NCBI GenBank assembly: GCA_015654825.1
Contig: JAATGE010000008.1
Coordinates: forward strand, 1 to 21,831
Length of the DNA stretch: 21,831 bases
Direction: 5' to 3'
Source: Rhodospirillales bacterium
Lineage (GTDB): Bacteria > Pseudomonadota > Alphaproteobacteria > Acetobacterales > Acetobacteraceae
Part shown: positions 7,683-17,846 of the stretch, one piece after another
Layout: each line of letters opens with the position of its first letter
Numbering within the stretch: the stretch's first letter is position 1
Translations under genes and position numbers: made by a program
Notes under the pieces: model-generated
The model's database searches: none
The model's input: only the letters and a program-made list of their open reading frames with translations
What the model was told of the DNA's origin: nothing

Positions 7683-8770
7683 TGCTGTACCTGCTGACCC
7701 ACGCGCACCCGGAAAAATTCGCGCTTTTCAACCTGATCCGCTATTTGACGTTCCGCTCCGGCGCCGCGTGCCTCACGTCTCTGGTGATCAGCTTCTGGCT
7801 CGGCCCGCGCGTAATCCGCTGGCTGAAATCGGTGCAGCGCGGCGGCCAGCCGATCCGCGAGGACGGGCCGGAACGTCACCTGATCGAAAAGAAAGGCACA
7901 CCGACGATGGGCGGCGTGCTGATCCTCGCCGCCTGCACGATTTCCACGCTGCTATGGACCGATCTGCTGAACGGTTATGTCTGGGCCGTGCTGTTCTGCA
8001 CGTTGGGCTACGGCGCCGTTGGTTTTGTCGATGATTATCTGAAACTGTCGCGCCGCAACACGAAGGGCGTCTCGGCCCGCGGCAAGCTCGTGGTGCAACT
8101 CGTGATCGGCCTGATTTCCGCGACCTGGATCATGTATCTGACCAAGGGTCCGCTCGGCAGCGAACTCGCAGTTCCCGTCTTCAAGGGCGTGCTGATCCAG
8201 CTTGGATTTCTATTCCCGCTATTCGGCATGTTCGTCATGCTCGGCAGCTCGAACGCGGTGAACCTGACCGACGGGCTCGATGGCCTGGCCACTGTACCAA
8301 CGATCATCGTAGCCAGCGTGTTCGCGCTGATCGCCTACCTGGTCGGCAACCGCGTCTTCGCTGACTATCTGCAACTGAACCATGTTCCCGGCGTCGGCGA
8401 ACTGGCGGTATTCTGCGCCGCGCTGATCGGTGCCGGCATGGGCTTTCTGTGGTTCAATGCGCCGCCCGCGGCCGTGTTCATGGGCGATACCGGCAGCCTC
8501 GCGCTGGGTGGCGCGCTCGGCGCCGTCGCGGTCGCCGTCAAACACGAAATCGTGCTGATGATTACCGGCGGCCTGTTCGTCGTAGAAACCGTCAGCGTGA
8601 TCGTGCAGGTGTTCTGGTACAAGCGCACCGGCCGTCGCGTGTTCCTGATGGCCCCGCTGCATCATCATTTCGAAAAGAAAGGCTGGGCGGAGCCCACGAT
8701 CGTGATCCGCTTCTGGATCATTTCCATGATTTTGGCCCTGTGCGGCCTTGCCACGCTGAAAATCCGATGA
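7682..8770 (+). CDS. mraY: Phospho-MurNAc-pentapeptide-transferase MraY
   Basis: MraY is the polytopic inner-membrane enzyme that transfers phospho-MurNAc-pentapeptide to undecaprenyl phosphate, forming lipid I. The 362-residue product is hydrophobic throughout, consistent with the family's ten membrane helices. Conserved elements are GTPTMGGVLI (72-81), the DDYLK motif at 117-121 carrying the Asp pair, NLTDGLDGLA from 194, MGDTGSLALGGALG, and APLHHHFEKKGW with the diagnostic HHH cluster. Length agrees with E. coli MraY (360). The ATG overlaps the murF TGA by one base, and the stop overlaps the murD start by 4. Confidence 0.98.
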   Translation: MLYLLTHAHPEKFALFNLIRYLTFRSGAACLTSLVISFWLGPRVIRWLKSVQRGGQPIREDGPERHLIEKKGTPTMGGVLILAACTISTLLWTDLLNGYVWAVLFCTLGYGAVGFVDDYLKLSRRNTKGVSARGKLVVQLVIGLISATWIMYLTKGPLGSELAVPVFKGVLIQLGFLFPLFGMFVMLGSSNAVNLTDGLDGLATVPTIIVASVFALIAYLVGNRVFADYLQLNHVPGVGELAVFCAALIGAGMGFLWFNAPPAAVFMGDTGSLALGGALGAVAVAVKHEIVLMITGGLFVVETVSVIVQVFWYKRTGRRVFLMAPLHHHFEKKGWAEPTIVIRFWIISMILALCGLATLKIR

Positions 8771-10140
8771 GCCGGTTTCCCGCCAATCTGTTCGCCGGAA
8801 GGCGCTACGCCGTACTGGGCCTCGGCCGCGCCGGCACGGCATCGTTGCGCGCGCTCAGCGCCATGGGTGCCATCGTCAGCGGCTGGGATGATGCGGGGTA
8901 CGCGCGCGACCAGGCCGAGGACGAAGGCTTTTTGATTGCCGACCCGACACAGGATATCGGCGATCTCGATGCGCTGATCCTCTCGCCCGGCATTCCGCAT
9001 CGTCTGCCGGTGCCACACCGTATTGCGGCGGCCGCACTTGCCGCCGGCCGCCCGATCCTCACCGACGCCGAATTGCTGTATCAGGCGGTGCGCGGCGCCG
9101 GCAGCCGCGCGCGTTTTGTCGGCATCACCGGCACCAACGGCAAATCCACCACGACCGCGCTGCTGGCCCACATCCTTGGCGCAGCCGCGGTGCCGAACGA
9201 AGCCGGCGCCAATCTCGGCCCCGCCGCGCTCAGCCTGCAATTGCTGCCCGACGACGGCGTGTACGTGCTGGAAATGTCCAGCTACATGTTGGAGCGACTC
9301 GCCACCATCCGGTTCGATGCGGCGGCGATGCTGAACCTTTCGCCGGATCATCTGGACCGTCATGGCGACATGGCCGGCTATGAAGCTGCCAAGCAGCAGA
9401 TTTTCGCGCGCCAGGCCGGCGCCGATGTCGCCGTGATCGGCATCGACGACGAAGCCGGCCGGGCGATGCATGCGAGGATATCGCGCTCGGTCAGCGTTTC
9501 CGGCACGCTGCCGGCGGATTATTGGTGCGACGGCACGATGCTGCGCGATCGCGATGGGGTCATTGTCGACATGCGCGGTGCGCACGCGCTGCCCGGTCCG
9601 CACAATGCGCAAAATGCGGCGGCGGCCGCTGCACTCGCCGTTGCACTCGGCGTGTCCCGCGCCGCGATCGCACGCGGCATCATCGGCTTTCCCGGCCTCG
9701 CGCATCGGCAGGAACTGGTTGGCACCATCGATGGTGTCCGTTTCATTAACGATAGCAAGGCGACCAACGCTGACGCCGCTTCCCGCGCGCTCGCCTGCTA
9801 TGACCGGCTGATCTGGATCGCCGGCGGCATCGCCAAGGCCGGCGGCATCGCGCCGCTCGAGGGTTTTTTCCCACGCATCGTGCATGCGTTTCTGATCGGG
9901 CGCGATGCCGCCGATTTCGCCGGGGTGCTGGCGCACCATGGTGTCGCACACACCGTGGCCGAAACGATGGACCGTGCCGTTCCTGCCGCGTTGATTGAGG
10001 CGCGGGCCACCGGCGTCGATGTGGTTCTGCTGTCCCCGGCCTGCGCCAGCTTCGATCAGTTCTCCGGCTTCGAGGCCCGCGGCACGCGCTTCCGCGATCT
10101 GGTTGCGCTGCTCGCCGATCAGAAAATGGTGGTGGCGTAA
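8767..10140 (+). CDS. murD: UDP-MurNAc-L-Ala:D-glutamate ligase MurD
   Basis: MurD adds D-glutamate to UDP-MurNAc-L-Ala in the cytoplasm. The 457-residue product opens with a Rossmann-like AVLGLGRAGTASLRAL, as MurD does, then has P-loop GTNGKSTTT (122-130), LSPDHLDRHGDMAGYEAAK, HRQELVGTIDGVRFINDSKATNADA, the IWIAGGIAKAGG loop and the C-terminal LLSPACASFDQFSGFEARG. The position usually SSFQLE is SSYMLERL here, a mild variation. I start at ATG 8767 (MSRFPANLF), which overlaps the mraY stop by 4 bases. A longer in-frame reading from 8449 runs through mraY in another frame and is not credible. The TAA shares a base with the ftsW ATG. Confidence 0.97.
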   Translation: MSRFPANLFAGRRYAVLGLGRAGTASLRALSAMGAIVSGWDDAGYARDQAEDEGFLIADPTQDIGDLDALILSPGIPHRLPVPHRIAAAALAAGRPILTDAELLYQAVRGAGSRARFVGITGTNGKSTTTALLAHILGAAAVPNEAGANLGPAALSLQLLPDDGVYVLEMSSYMLERLATIRFDAAAMLNLSPDHLDRHGDMAGYEAAKQQIFARQAGADVAVIGIDDEAGRAMHARISRSVSVSGTLPADYWCDGTMLRDRDGVIVDMRGAHALPGPHNAQNAAAAAALAVALGVSRAAIARGIIGFPGLAHRQELVGTIDGVRFINDSKATNADAASRALACYDRLIWIAGGIAKAGGIAPLEGFFPRIVHAFLIGRDAADFAGVLAHHGVAHTVAETMDRAVPAALIEARATGVDVVLLSPACASFDQFSGFEARGTRFRDLVALLADQKMVVA

Positions 10141-11261
10141 TGGCCACATTTTCGCGCGCTGACACGTCCATTATCGGCCGCTGGTGGTGGACGGTCGACC
10201 GGCTGACGCTGTTCTCCATCGTGACACTGATTTTTTTCGGCTATGTACTGGTGCTGGCCGCGAGCCCCGCGGTCGCCGAGCGCATTCACCAGTCGCGCGA
10301 CATTTTTATCCTCAAGCAGGTGGTTTTCCTCGCACTCTCCGGCGGCGTCGTGGTCGGTGTATCGCTGCTGTCACCGCGCAGCGTGCGCCGCCTCGCACTC
10401 GTCGGCTGCCTGATCGCACTCGGCCTGACCGCGCTGACCCTTGTACACGGCATCGAAATCAAGGGCGCCCGGCGCTGGATCCATTTGCCGGGCATGCAGA
10501 TACAGCCGAGCGAGTTCCTGAAACCGTGTTTTGCGGTGGTGACCGCGTGGCTGCTGACCGACGCCAAGCGCAACTCCATATTTCCCGGCACGGCGGCTGC
10601 GTTCGTGGTGTTCGCACTGATCCTGCTGCTGCTGAAGTCGCAACCCGATATCGGCATGTTGACGGTCATTACGGCCGTGTTCTTCGCCCAGCTGTTCGTG
10701 CAGGGCATGAATGTGGGGCTGGTAGGGCTTGGCGCCGCCGGCATGGCGGGCGCTGCTACCGCGGCCTACCTGATTTTTCCGCACGTGCGCAGCCGCGTCA
10801 TGCGCTTCATCCATCCGGAGCAGGGCGATCACTACCAGGTCGATATGGCACTGCAGGCCTTTGGCAACGGCGGCCTGGTCGGGCGGGGGCCGGGCGAAGG
10901 ACGGGTGAAGGACCTGCTGCCCGACGCGCATGCCGATTTTGTCTATGCCGTAGCCGGGGAAGAATTCGGACTGGTCGTCTGCCTGCTGATCCTCGGCGTA
11001 TTCGGCTTTATCGTGCTGCGTGGCCTGCTGCGGCTGGTGCAGGAGAATGACGAATTCACCATCCTCGCAGCCGCGGGATTGCTCACCGGCTTTGGCCTCC
11101 AGGCATTCGTCAACATGGCCTCCACACTGCATTTAATCCCCACCAAGGGCATGACGCTGCCATTCATTTCGTACGGCGGCAGTTCGGCCATTTCGGTGGC
11201 GCTGGGCATGGGCATGCTGCTGGCGTTGACCCGCCGCCGCACGCATGGAGATCCTGCATGA
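10140..11261 (+). CDS. ftsW: Septal peptidoglycan glycosyltransferase FtsW
   Basis: FtsW is the SEDS-family lipid II polymerase of the divisome, paired with FtsI. The 373-residue membrane protein has a short cytoplasmic N-terminus and about ten hydrophobic segments. SEDS hallmarks are present: GARRWIHLPGMQIQPSEFLK, KSQPDIGM, the loop with DHYQVDMALQAFGNGGLVGRG then LLPDAHADFVYAVAGEEFG carrying the conserved acidic residue, and the C-terminal IPTKGMTLPFISYGGSS. Position between murD and murG, rather than with mreBCD-pbp2, argues for FtsW over RodA. The ATG overlaps the murD TAA by one base (TAATG), and the stop overlaps murG by 4. Confidence 0.96.
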   Translation: MATFSRADTSIIGRWWWTVDRLTLFSIVTLIFFGYVLVLAASPAVAERIHQSRDIFILKQVVFLALSGGVVVGVSLLSPRSVRRLALVGCLIALGLTALTLVHGIEIKGARRWIHLPGMQIQPSEFLKPCFAVVTAWLLTDAKRNSIFPGTAAAFVVFALILLLLKSQPDIGMLTVITAVFFAQLFVQGMNVGLVGLGAAGMAGAATAAYLIFPHVRSRVMRFIHPEQGDHYQVDMALQAFGNGGLVGRGPGEGRVKDLLPDAHADFVYAVAGEEFGLVVCLLILGVFGFIVLRGLLRLVQENDEFTILAAAGLLTGFGLQAFVNMASTLHLIPTKGMTLPFISYGGSSAISVALGMGMLLALTRRRTHGDPA

Positions 11262-12376
11262 GGGGCCCGGCCGTGAAACCCGTCGTGATTGCCGCCGGCG
11301 GCACCGGCGGTCATTTTTTTCCCGCCGAGGCGCTGGCGGCCGAACTTTTCGCGCGCGGCCACCGCGTTGTGCTGATGACCGATGCGCGTTCCGCCGCACT
11401 GCAAAGCGCGGTATTTGCGGGCCGCGAGCAATTTGTTCTGCGCGGCGCCGGCATCGCCGGCCGCGGCGCGGTGCGTGCGGCGCGTGCGGTCCTCAGCCTC
11501 GCCGCAGGCACGATGCAGGCGCGCCGTATTCTGAAAAATATCGGTCCTGCCGCGATTGTCGGTTTCGGTGGTTACCCTTGCGTGGCGCCGGTCCTTGCAG
11601 CGCGCACGCTGCGCCGCCGTCCGCTGATCGTTCTGCAGGAGCAGAATGCGGTATTGGGCCGCGCCAACCGGTTTCTCGGTCGGCTTGCCGATATTCTGGC
11701 CCTGGGTGTCGCCGGCACTAGCCGCGTGCCGAACGATATTTTCACTGAAATCACCGGCAATCCGGTGCGGCCCGCAATCGCGGCCCTCGCAGGCAGCGGC
11801 TACACGGCGCCCGAACAGAGCATCCGCTTGCTGGTACTGGGCGGCTCGCTCGGCGCGCGCGTGTTCAGCGACGTGGTCCCCGAAGCATTGGCGGCGCTCC
11901 CCACGGCGATGCGCGAGCGCATCAGCGTCACCCAGCAATGCCGGGCGGAGGATTTGCCGCGAGTACGCGACATCTACGCGCAAGCCGGCATCCCCGCCGA
12001 CCTGGCGCCGTTCTTCAACGACGTTGCCGAAAAACTGCACAATGCCCACCTCGTGATTGCGCGCGCGGGCGCCTCCACCTGCGCCGAACTGGCAACTGCC
12101 GGGCGTCCCGCCATCCTGGTACCGCTGCCATCCGCGATCGACGATCACCAGACCGCGAACGCCGGCGCACTGGCACGCGCGGGCGGTGCGCGGGTGATTG
12201 CGCAACCGGATTTCACGCCTGCCGCGCTGGCCGCGCTGCTGCAGGATCTGTTTGCGCACCCCGATCTTCTGGCAACGGCCGCGCGCGAAATGGCCGCGAT
12301 CGGCCGCCCTGCCGCGGCCGCGTCGCTGGCCGACCTCGTCGAGCGACTCGTGGCCCTGGCGGAGGCCCGCGCATGA
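11258..12376 (+). CDS. murG: Lipid I GlcNAc transferase MurG
   Basis: MurG is the membrane-associated GT28 glycosyltransferase that adds GlcNAc from UDP-GlcNAc to lipid I, forming lipid II. The 372-residue product carries G-loop 1 GGTGGHFFP (14-22), [29 protein letters not shown]-loop 3 [10 protein letters not shown], and the C-terminal donor-binding region [23 protein letters not shown] followed by DDHQTANA. Length is close to E. coli MurG (355). The ATG overlaps the ftsW stop as ATGA. A GTG five codons later is possible but less well coupled. The codons for HFFP include a T7 run, which is simply the Phe pair. Confidence 0.97.
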   Translation: MRGPAVKPVVIAAGGTGGHFFPAEALAAELFARGHRVVLMTDARSAALQSAVFAGREQFVLRGAGIAGRGAVRAARAVLSLAAGTMQARRILKNIGPAAIVGFGGYPCVAPVLAARTLRRRPLIVLQEQNAVLGRANRFLGRLADILALGVAGTSRVPNDIFTEITGNPVRPAIAALAGSGYTAPEQSIRLLVLGGSLGARVFSDVVPEALAALPTAMRERISVTQQCRAEDLPRVRDIYAQAGIPADLAPFFNDVAEKLHNAHLVIARAGASTCAELATAGRPAILVPLPSAIDDHQTANAGALARAGGARVIAQPDFTPAALAALLQDLFAHPDLLATAAREMAAIGRPAAAASLADLVERLVALAEARA

Positions 12377-13806
12377 GGGCGCTGCCGCTCAGCATCGGGA
12401 CGATTCATTTCGTTGGCATCGGCGGCATCGGCATGTCCGGCATCGCCGAAGTGCTGCACACGCTCGGCTACGAAGTGCAGGGCAGCGACATTGCTGAAAA
12501 CGCCAATGTCCGCCGCCTGCGCGGCCAGGGCATTCGCGTCGCCATCGGGCATGATGCCAGCAACCTCGGCAATGCCCAGGTGGTCGTCACATCCACGGCG
12601 GTACGACCCGACAATCCGGAAGTCGTTGCCGCCCGCCAGCATCTGGTTCCGGTTGTGCGCCGCGCCGAAATGCTGGCCGAACTGATGCGCCTGCGCTGGT
12701 CCATCGCCGTTGCCGGAACGCACGGAAAAACCACGACGACGAGCCTCGTCGCCGCGGTGCTGGAAGCCGCCAAGCTCGACCCCACCGTCATCAACGGCGG
12801 CATCATTGAAGCCTACGGCAGCAACACCCGCATGGGCGCCGGCGACTGGATGGTAGTGGAGGCGGACGAAAGCGACGGCAGTTTCTTGCGCCTGCCCGCC
12901 ACCATCGCGGTGGTCACCAACATGGATACGGAACATCTGGATCATTGGGGCACCCCCGAAGCGATGGTTGCCGGTTACGACCAGTTCGTCGGCAACATTC
13001 CGTTCTACGGATTTGCCGTGCTCTGCATCGATCATCCGGCGGTGCAGGCGATGATCCCGCGTGTGGATCGCCGCATCGTGACCTATGGTTTTTCACCGCA
13101 GGCCGATGTGCGGGCCGATCGCCTGGTCGCCAACACGCTGGGCGCCACCTTCGAAGTGGAGGTAACGGACCGTTTCCGCCACCGCAGCCGCCGGATGGGC
13201 CCGTACCGTCTGCCGATGCTCGGACAGCATAACGTTCAGAATGCCCTGGCGGCGGTTGCGGTCGGCGTTGAGATGGAGATCGACGATCAGACGCTGCGCA
13301 CCGCATTCCTGAATTTCCGCGGTGTCAAGCGCCGCTTTACCCGCACCGGCGATGCCGGCGGCATCACCGTGATCGACGATTACGGGCACCACCCGGTCGA
13401 AATCGCCGCCGTGCTGAAGGCCGCGCGCCAGGCCGGCGCCCGCGACGTCGTCGCCGTCGTGCAGCCGCACCGCTACACAAGGCTCGCATCGCTGTTCACC
13501 GAATTTTGTACGTGCATGAACGATGCAGGCACCGTGATCGTTGCCGATGTCTACGCCGCCGGCGAAGCACCCATTCCGGGTGTGGACCGGGATGCTTTGG
13601 TGGATGGGTTGCGGGCCAGCGGGCATCGCAGTGTGGTGGCGTTGCCGGGCCCGGAACATCTGGCCGAAATGGTGCATGCTATCGCGCGCCCCGGTGATTT
13701 CGTTGTCTGCCTCGGCGCAGGCACCATCACCAACTGGGCCCAGGCGCTGCCGGCGCAACTGGCCGAATTGCAAGGCGCGCGTCGGCGCGTCGGAGGTGGC
13801 GCATGA
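12373..13806 (+). CDS. murC: UDP-MurNAc:L-alanine ligase MurC
   Basis: MurC adds the first stem residue, L-alanine, to UDP-MurNAc in the cytoplasm. The 477-residue product begins with the MurC-specific [17 protein letters not shown] and QGSD, followed by P-loop GTHGKTTTT (115-123), where the His is typical of MurC, then [28 protein letters not shown], the C-terminal [14 protein letters not shown] and [20 protein letters not shown] near the end is also a MurC hallmark. I start at ATG 12373. The in-frame upstream extension to 11938 runs through murG in another frame. Four-base overlaps link it to murG and murB. Confidence 0.97.
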   Translation: MRALPLSIGTIHFVGIGGIGMSGIAEVLHTLGYEVQGSDIAENANVRRLRGQGIRVAIGHDASNLGNAQVVVTSTAVRPDNPEVVAARQHLVPVVRRAEMLAELMRLRWSIAVAGTHGKTTTTSLVAAVLEAAKLDPTVINGGIIEAYGSNTRMGAGDWMVVEADESDGSFLRLPATIAVVTNMDTEHLDHWGTPEAMVAGYDQFVGNIPFYGFAVLCIDHPAVQAMIPRVDRRIVTYGFSPQADVRADRLVANTLGATFEVEVTDRFRHRSRRMGPYRLPMLGQHNVQNALAAVAVGVEMEIDDQTLRTAFLNFRGVKRRFTRTGDAGGITVIDDYGHHPVEIAAVLKAARQAGARDVVAVVQPHRYTRLASLFTEFCTCMNDAGTVIVADVYAAGEAPIPGVDRDALVDGLRASGHRSVVALPGPEHLAEMVHAIARPGDFVVCLGAGTITNWAQALPAQLAELQGARRRVGGGA

Positions 13807-14741
13807 TGGCCGCACACGCCGTCGCCCACCTGATCGAAACGTTGCCGCCGGTGCGTGGCCGCATCCAGGCGGAGGCACCGCTTGCCGCCAACAGCTGGTT
13901 CCGCGTCGGCGGCCCCGCCGAGGTGCTGTTCCGCCCGGCCGATATCGACGACCTCGGTGGCTTTCTTGCAGCCCTGCCCTTGAACGTGCCGGTCACCGTC
14001 ATTGGCGCCGCCTCCAACCTGATCATTCGCGACGGCGGCATTCCGGGCGTCGTGATCCGGCTCGCGCGTGGTTTCGGCGATGTTGCGGTCGAGCCGGATG
14101 GCGTTGTCGCAGGTGCCGCCTCGCTCGATGCCGTCGTCGCCGAACACGCGGCACAGGCCGGGCTCGCCGGCCTTGAATTCCTGTCGGGCATTCCGGGCGC
14201 CATTGGCGGTGCGATCGCCATGAATGCCGGTGCCTATGGCAGTGACGTCGCGGCGACCCTCGACTGGGCGGAGATTGTCACCCGCCAGGGCGAACTGCGG
14301 CGCCTGCACGTTGCCGACATCGGTTTTTCGTATCGCACGTCCGGTCTGCCGGCCGAGAGCGTGGTCGTCGGCGCCCGCTTTCGTGCCCGCCCCGGCGATC
14401 CCGACATGATCGCCGCGCGCATGGCGGAAATTCGCGCCAGCCGCGAGGCGACGCAGCCGACGCGCGCCCGTACCGGTGGCTCCACCTTCCGCAATCCGCC
14501 CGGCGCCCGCGCCTGGGAACTGATCGACGCCGCCGGCTGCCGCGGCCTCACCCGCGGCGGCGCCGAGATTTCGCAAAAACATTGCAATTTCATGCTCAAC
14601 ACCGGCGGTGCCAGCGCCGCTGACCTCGAAGGCCTCGGCGAGGAAGTACGCCGCCGCGTGCACGCCGCCAGCGGCGTCACGCTCGCCTGGGAAATCAAGC
14701 GTGTCGGCGTGCCGGCGGCAAAGCCGGAGGCAGTGGCATGA
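13803..14741 (+). CDS. murB: UDP-N-acetylenolpyruvoylglucosamine reductase MurB
   Basis: MurB is the cytoplasmic FAD- and NADPH-dependent enzyme that reduces enolpyruvyl-UDP-GlcNAc to UDP-MurNAc, the substrate of the neighbouring MurC. The 312-residue product has the FAD-binding signatures [30 protein letters not shown], and [22 protein letters not shown], then GSTFRNPPG with the catalytic Ser, and the C-terminal [20 protein letters not shown]. Two consecutive ATGs (13803 and 13806) could serve as start; the first overlaps the murC stop by ATGA. The length and the SxKHCNF motif fit the alphaproteobacterial form. Confidence 0.96.
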   Translation: MMAAHAVAHLIETLPPVRGRIQAEAPLAANSWFRVGGPAEVLFRPADIDDLGGFLAALPLNVPVTVIGAASNLIIRDGGIPGVVIRLARGFGDVAVEPDGVVAGAASLDAVVAEHAAQAGLAGLEFLSGIPGAIGGAIAMNAGAYGSDVAATLDWAEIVTRQGELRRLHVADIGFSYRTSGLPAESVVVGARFRARPGDPDMIAARMAEIRASREATQPTRARTGGSTFRNPPGARAWELIDAAGCRGLTRGGAEISQKHCNFMLNTGGASAADLEGLGEEVRRRVHAASGVTLAWEIKRVGVPAAKPEAVA

Positions 14742-15655
14742 AGCATGTCGTCGTCCTGTTCGGTGGCATCTCCGCCGAGCGCGAGGTCAGTCTGTCCACC
14801 GGCCACCAGGTCGTTTTTGCCTTGCGGGGCGCCGGCTACGATGTGGACCCGTTCGAAGTAACACAGGATCTCGGCGCCCTGATCCGCGCCCTCGATCCAA
14901 AGCCCGACGTTGTGTTCAATGCCCTGCATGGCCGCTTCGGCGAGGATGGCGTTATCCAGGGCGTGCTCGACTGGCTCGACATTCCGTACACTCATTCCGG
15001 CATGCGTGCATCCGCGCTTGCCATGGACAAGGCTGCAAGCCGCGCCGTTTTCGCCAGTGCCGGCCTGCCGATCGCCCGCGGTCGCGTCATCGATATCGAA
15101 ATCCTCGCGGACGCGGATCCGTTGCCGCGCCCTTATGTCGTCAAGCCGCTCAATGAAGGTTCCTCCGTCGGCGTGGAGATTTTGCGCGTCGGCGAGAATC
15201 GCCGGCACGAAATCGCGCGCGAATGGCGTTTTGGGCCGCAGGCGCTGATCGAGGAGTTCATCCCCGGCCGCGAACTGACGGTCGGTGTGCTTGGCAGCCG
15301 CGCCCTGACGGTCACCGACATCGCGGCATCGCACGCCTTTTACGACTACGAAAGCAAATACGCGGCCGGTGGCTCGCGCCACACTCTGCCGGCTGTGATT
15401 CACGCAAAAGCCTTTGCCCAGGCCATGGATTACGCGGTGGCCGCGCACGCTTCGCTCGGCTGCCGCGGTGCCACCCGCGCGGATTTCCGCTACGACGATA
15501 CCGCGGGCGAGCCCGGCCGCCTCGTGCTGCTCGAAGTCAATACGCAGCCGGGGCTGACACCGACGTCGCTGCTGCCCGAACAGGCTGCGTTCTGCGGCAT
15601 CGAATTCCCCTCCCTCTGCGCCTGGATGGTGGAGGAAGCCCGATGCCGCGTGTGA
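14738..15655 (+). CDS. ddl: D-alanine--D-alanine ligase
   Basis: Ddl is the cytoplasmic ATP-grasp enzyme that joins two D-alanines for MurF. The 305-residue product begins VVLFGGISAEREVSLSTG, followed by FNALHGRFGEDG and YTHSGMRASALAMDK, the ATP-grasp VVKPLNEGSSVGV, EEFIPGRELTVGVLG, and the omega-loop YDYESKYAAGGSRH, whose Tyr is the residue expected for D-Ala rather than D-lactate specificity. RADFRYDD and LEVNTQPGLTPTSLLPEQA provide the Mg-binding Asp, Glu and Asn. Alphaproteobacteria usually call this copy ddlB. The start overlaps murB by 4 bases, and the 3' end overlaps ftsQ by 13 bases. Confidence 0.96.
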   Translation: MKHVVVLFGGISAEREVSLSTGHQVVFALRGAGYDVDPFEVTQDLGALIRALDPKPDVVFNALHGRFGEDGVIQGVLDWLDIPYTHSGMRASALAMDKAASRAVFASAGLPIARGRVIDIEILADADPLPRPYVVKPLNEGSSVGVEILRVGENRRHEIAREWRFGPQALIEEFIPGRELTVGVLGSRALTVTDIAASHAFYDYESKYAAGGSRHTLPAVIHAKAFAQAMDYAVAAHASLGCRGATRADFRYDDTAGEPGRLVLLEVNTQPGLTPTSLLPEQAAFCGIEFPSLCAWMVEEARCRV

Positions 15656-16494
15656 AGAAACGCGAAATCGCGCGGCCGAGCCGCCTCAAGCTGCTGCTGC
15701 GTCGCCAGCGCCGCCTGTTCCGGCCGCTCGCACTCAGCCTCGTCAGTTTTGCCATCGTCATGGCCGGCCTGCTCGTCGTCCACTCGGCGCAAACCGGCGG
15801 CTGGGCCGCGCGCCTGCAGAAAGCCTTTGCGCGCAACGTCGATCTCCGGGTGCAGCAGATCGTCATCAACGGCCGCGCCAATACGCCGGAGCCGCTGCTG
15901 CGCGAAGCGCTCGGCGTTGCCACCGGCGATCCGATCCTCGGTTTTTCGGTCAGCGGCGCGCGCGACCGTATCGAAAGCCTTTCCTGGGTCGAACACGTGG
16001 CCGTAGAGCGGCGCCTGCCGGGCACCATTTTCGTCGATCTCGTCGAGCGTCGGCCCTTCGCCATCTGGCAAAATCAGGGGAAATTCCTGCTGATCGATCG
16101 TGACGGCCAGGTCGTTACCAACGAGGATGTCGCCGCATTCGGCGCATTGCCGCTCGTGGTCGGCGCGTCCGCACCGGCCCACGCCGCCGATCTGCTCGAT
16201 TTGCTCGAAGCGACGCCCGATATTCGCGACCGCGTGGCAGCCGCCGTGCGGGTCGGCGAGCGCCGCTGGAACCTGCAATTGAAGAACGGCATCACCGTGA
16301 TGCTGCCTGAGGGGCACGAAGCTGCCGCGCTGAAGCGTCTGCACGATCTGCAGGCGACACAGACGCTGCTCGATCGCCCCCTGGTCTTCATCGATCTGCG
16401 GCTGCCGGACCGGCTGGCGGTGCGCATAAAACCCTCGGCGCTGATCGTGCCGGATGCGCATCCGATCGACACGGCGAACAGGCGGGCGACATGA
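15643..16494 (+). CDS. ftsQ: Cell division protein FtsQ
   Basis: FtsQ is a bitopic inner-membrane divisome protein that recruits FtsL/FtsB and bridges to FtsA. The 283-residue product has a very basic cytoplasmic N-terminus (residues 1-27), one membrane helix at about 28-48, and a periplasmic POTRA domain at about 69-138 (starting VQQIVINGRAN and including WVEHVAVERRLPGTIFVDLVERRPFA), followed by the FtsQ-type beta domain with FLLIDRDGQVV. I start at ATG 15643 (MPRVKKREIA), inside the ddl 3' end, because it gives the normal topology. A longer in-frame reading from 15223 is buried in ddl. The stop overlaps ftsA by 4 bases. Confidence 0.93.
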   Translation: MPRVKKREIARPSRLKLLLRRQRRLFRPLALSLVSFAIVMAGLLVVHSAQTGGWAARLQKAFARNVDLRVQQIVINGRANTPEPLLREALGVATGDPILGFSVSGARDRIESLSWVEHVAVERRLPGTIFVDLVERRPFAIWQNQGKFLLIDRDGQVVTNEDVAAFGALPLVVGASAPAHAADLLDLLEATPDIRDRVAAAVRVGERRWNLQLKNGITVMLPEGHEAAALKRLHDLQATQTLLDRPLVFIDLRLPDRLAVRIKPSALIVPDAHPIDTANRRAT

Positions 16495-17798
16495 ACGAGA
16501 TTTCCCGCCGTGGCGGCCTCGCTTTGCCGCCCGCCATGCCGCCCGATCCGCCGCCGCGTGCGCGCAATCTCCGCGCCGGCCCCTTTGGCGTGCTCGATAT
16601 CGGCAGCACCAAGATCGCCTGCCTGATCGGCCGTACCGACTCCGACGGTGCGCTGCGCGCCCTCGGCAGTGGCCTTACGCGCGCCCGTGGCGTGCGCGGC
16701 GGCGGCATTACGGACCTCGAGGAAGCGGAGCGCGCCATTCGCGCCGCCGTTGCCATGGCCGAGGAAATGGCCGATTACCGGCTGCGCACCGTTACGGTGA
16801 ATTTGTCCTGCGGCCAGCCGGAAAGCCGCCTGTTCAACGTGCAGTGGCCGGTCGGCAGCCGCCAGGTGACCGATGCCGATGTGCGCCGCGTCATCAGCGA
16901 AGGCCGCGCCCGTGCCGTGACCAAGGGGCGCGAAACGATCCATTCGCTGCCGGTGACCTTTTCCGTTGACGAAACGGTGGGCGTTGCCGACCCGCGCGGC
17001 CATCATTGCGATGTGCTGTCCGCACGGCTCCACGTCGTGGATGCGCTCTCCATGGCGCTGCGCAATCTGGGCGGCGCCGTCTCCCGCTGTGACCTGGAGA
17101 TTTCCGAAGTCGTCTGCGCGCCGTTCGCCGCCGGCCTGTCCTGCCTCGTGGAGGACGAGCGCGAACTCGGCGCCACGATCATCGACATGGGAGGCGGCAC
17201 CACCAGCCTCGCGGTGTTCTTTGAAGGCCAGTTGCTGCACACCGCCCAGGTGCCGGTCGGCGGCCAGCACGTGACGCGCGACATAGCGGGCGTCCTCTCG
17301 ACGCCGATCGACAATGCGGAGCGCCTGAAGACACTGTACGGCAACGTGCATGCCTGCCAGGAAGACGAACGCGAAATCCTCGCCGTGCAACTGATCGGCG
17401 AGGAAGACCATCAATTCGCGAAAATTCCGCGCAGCATGGTGATCGGCATTATCCGCCCACGATTGGAGGAGACATTTGAAATGGTTCGTGATCGTCTCGA
17501 TGGCGCCGGCCTCGGCCGCGCGGCCGGCGGGCGCGTGGTGCTGACCGGCGGCGCCTGCCAACTTGTCGGCGTGCGCGATCTCGCCAGCCGCATCCTGGAT
17601 CGGCCGGTTCGCCTCGGCCGCCCCGCCGGCATTCGCGGCCTGCCCGAAAGCGCGTCCGGCCCCGCCTTCGCCACTGCCACGGGCCTGCTCAGCTTGGCCG
17701 CCGGCGAAGGCCGCACACTGCACGATATGCAACTCGAAACCGAGCGTCCCCGCGGCCTGCTCAGCCGCATCGTCGAGTTTTTGCGCGAGCGCGTCTAG
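16491..17798 (+). CDS. ftsA: Cell division protein FtsA
   Basis: FtsA is the actin-like ATPase that tethers FtsZ polymers to the inner membrane. The 435-residue product has a Pro/Arg-rich N-terminal leader of about 30 residues, then the phosphate-1 motif LDIGSTKIACLIG (35-47), a 1C domain around residues 110-190, phosphate-2 IDMGGGTTS (231-239), PVGGQHVTRDIA, and adenosine-motif VVLTGGACQLVGV. The final LLSRIVEFLRERV is the amphipathic membrane-targeting helix expected at the FtsA C-terminus. The start overlaps the ftsQ stop by ATGA. ftsZ follows after 48 non-coding bases without a terminator, so the two are probably co-transcribed. Confidence 0.96.
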   Translation: MNEISRRGGLALPPAMPPDPPPRARNLRAGPFGVLDIGSTKIACLIGRTDSDGALRALGSGLTRARGVRGGGITDLEEAERAIRAAVAMAEEMADYRLRTVTVNLSCGQPESRLFNVQWPVGSRQVTDADVRRVISEGRARAVTKGRETIHSLPVTFSVDETVGVADPRGHHCDVLSARLHVVDALSMALRNLGGAVSRCDLEISEVVCAPFAAGLSCLVEDERELGATIIDMGGGTTSLAVFFEGQLLHTAQVPVGGQHVTRDIAGVLSTPIDNAERLKTLYGNVHACQEDEREILAVQLIGEEDHQFAKIPRSMVIGIIRPRLEETFEMVRDRLDGAGLGRAAGGRVVLTGGACQLVGVRDLASRILDRPVRLGRPAGIRGLPESASGPAFATATGLLSLAAGEGRTLHDMQLETERPRGLLSRIVEFLRERV

Positions 17799-17846
17799 CG
17801 CCCGCCACGCCCGCACCCCGAAACGACAGGCACAGGAACCGCCACA

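Noticed and set aside
8665..10149. A 494-codon minus-strand frame opposite murD
   Set aside because: Low-complexity shadow of murD with no motifs.
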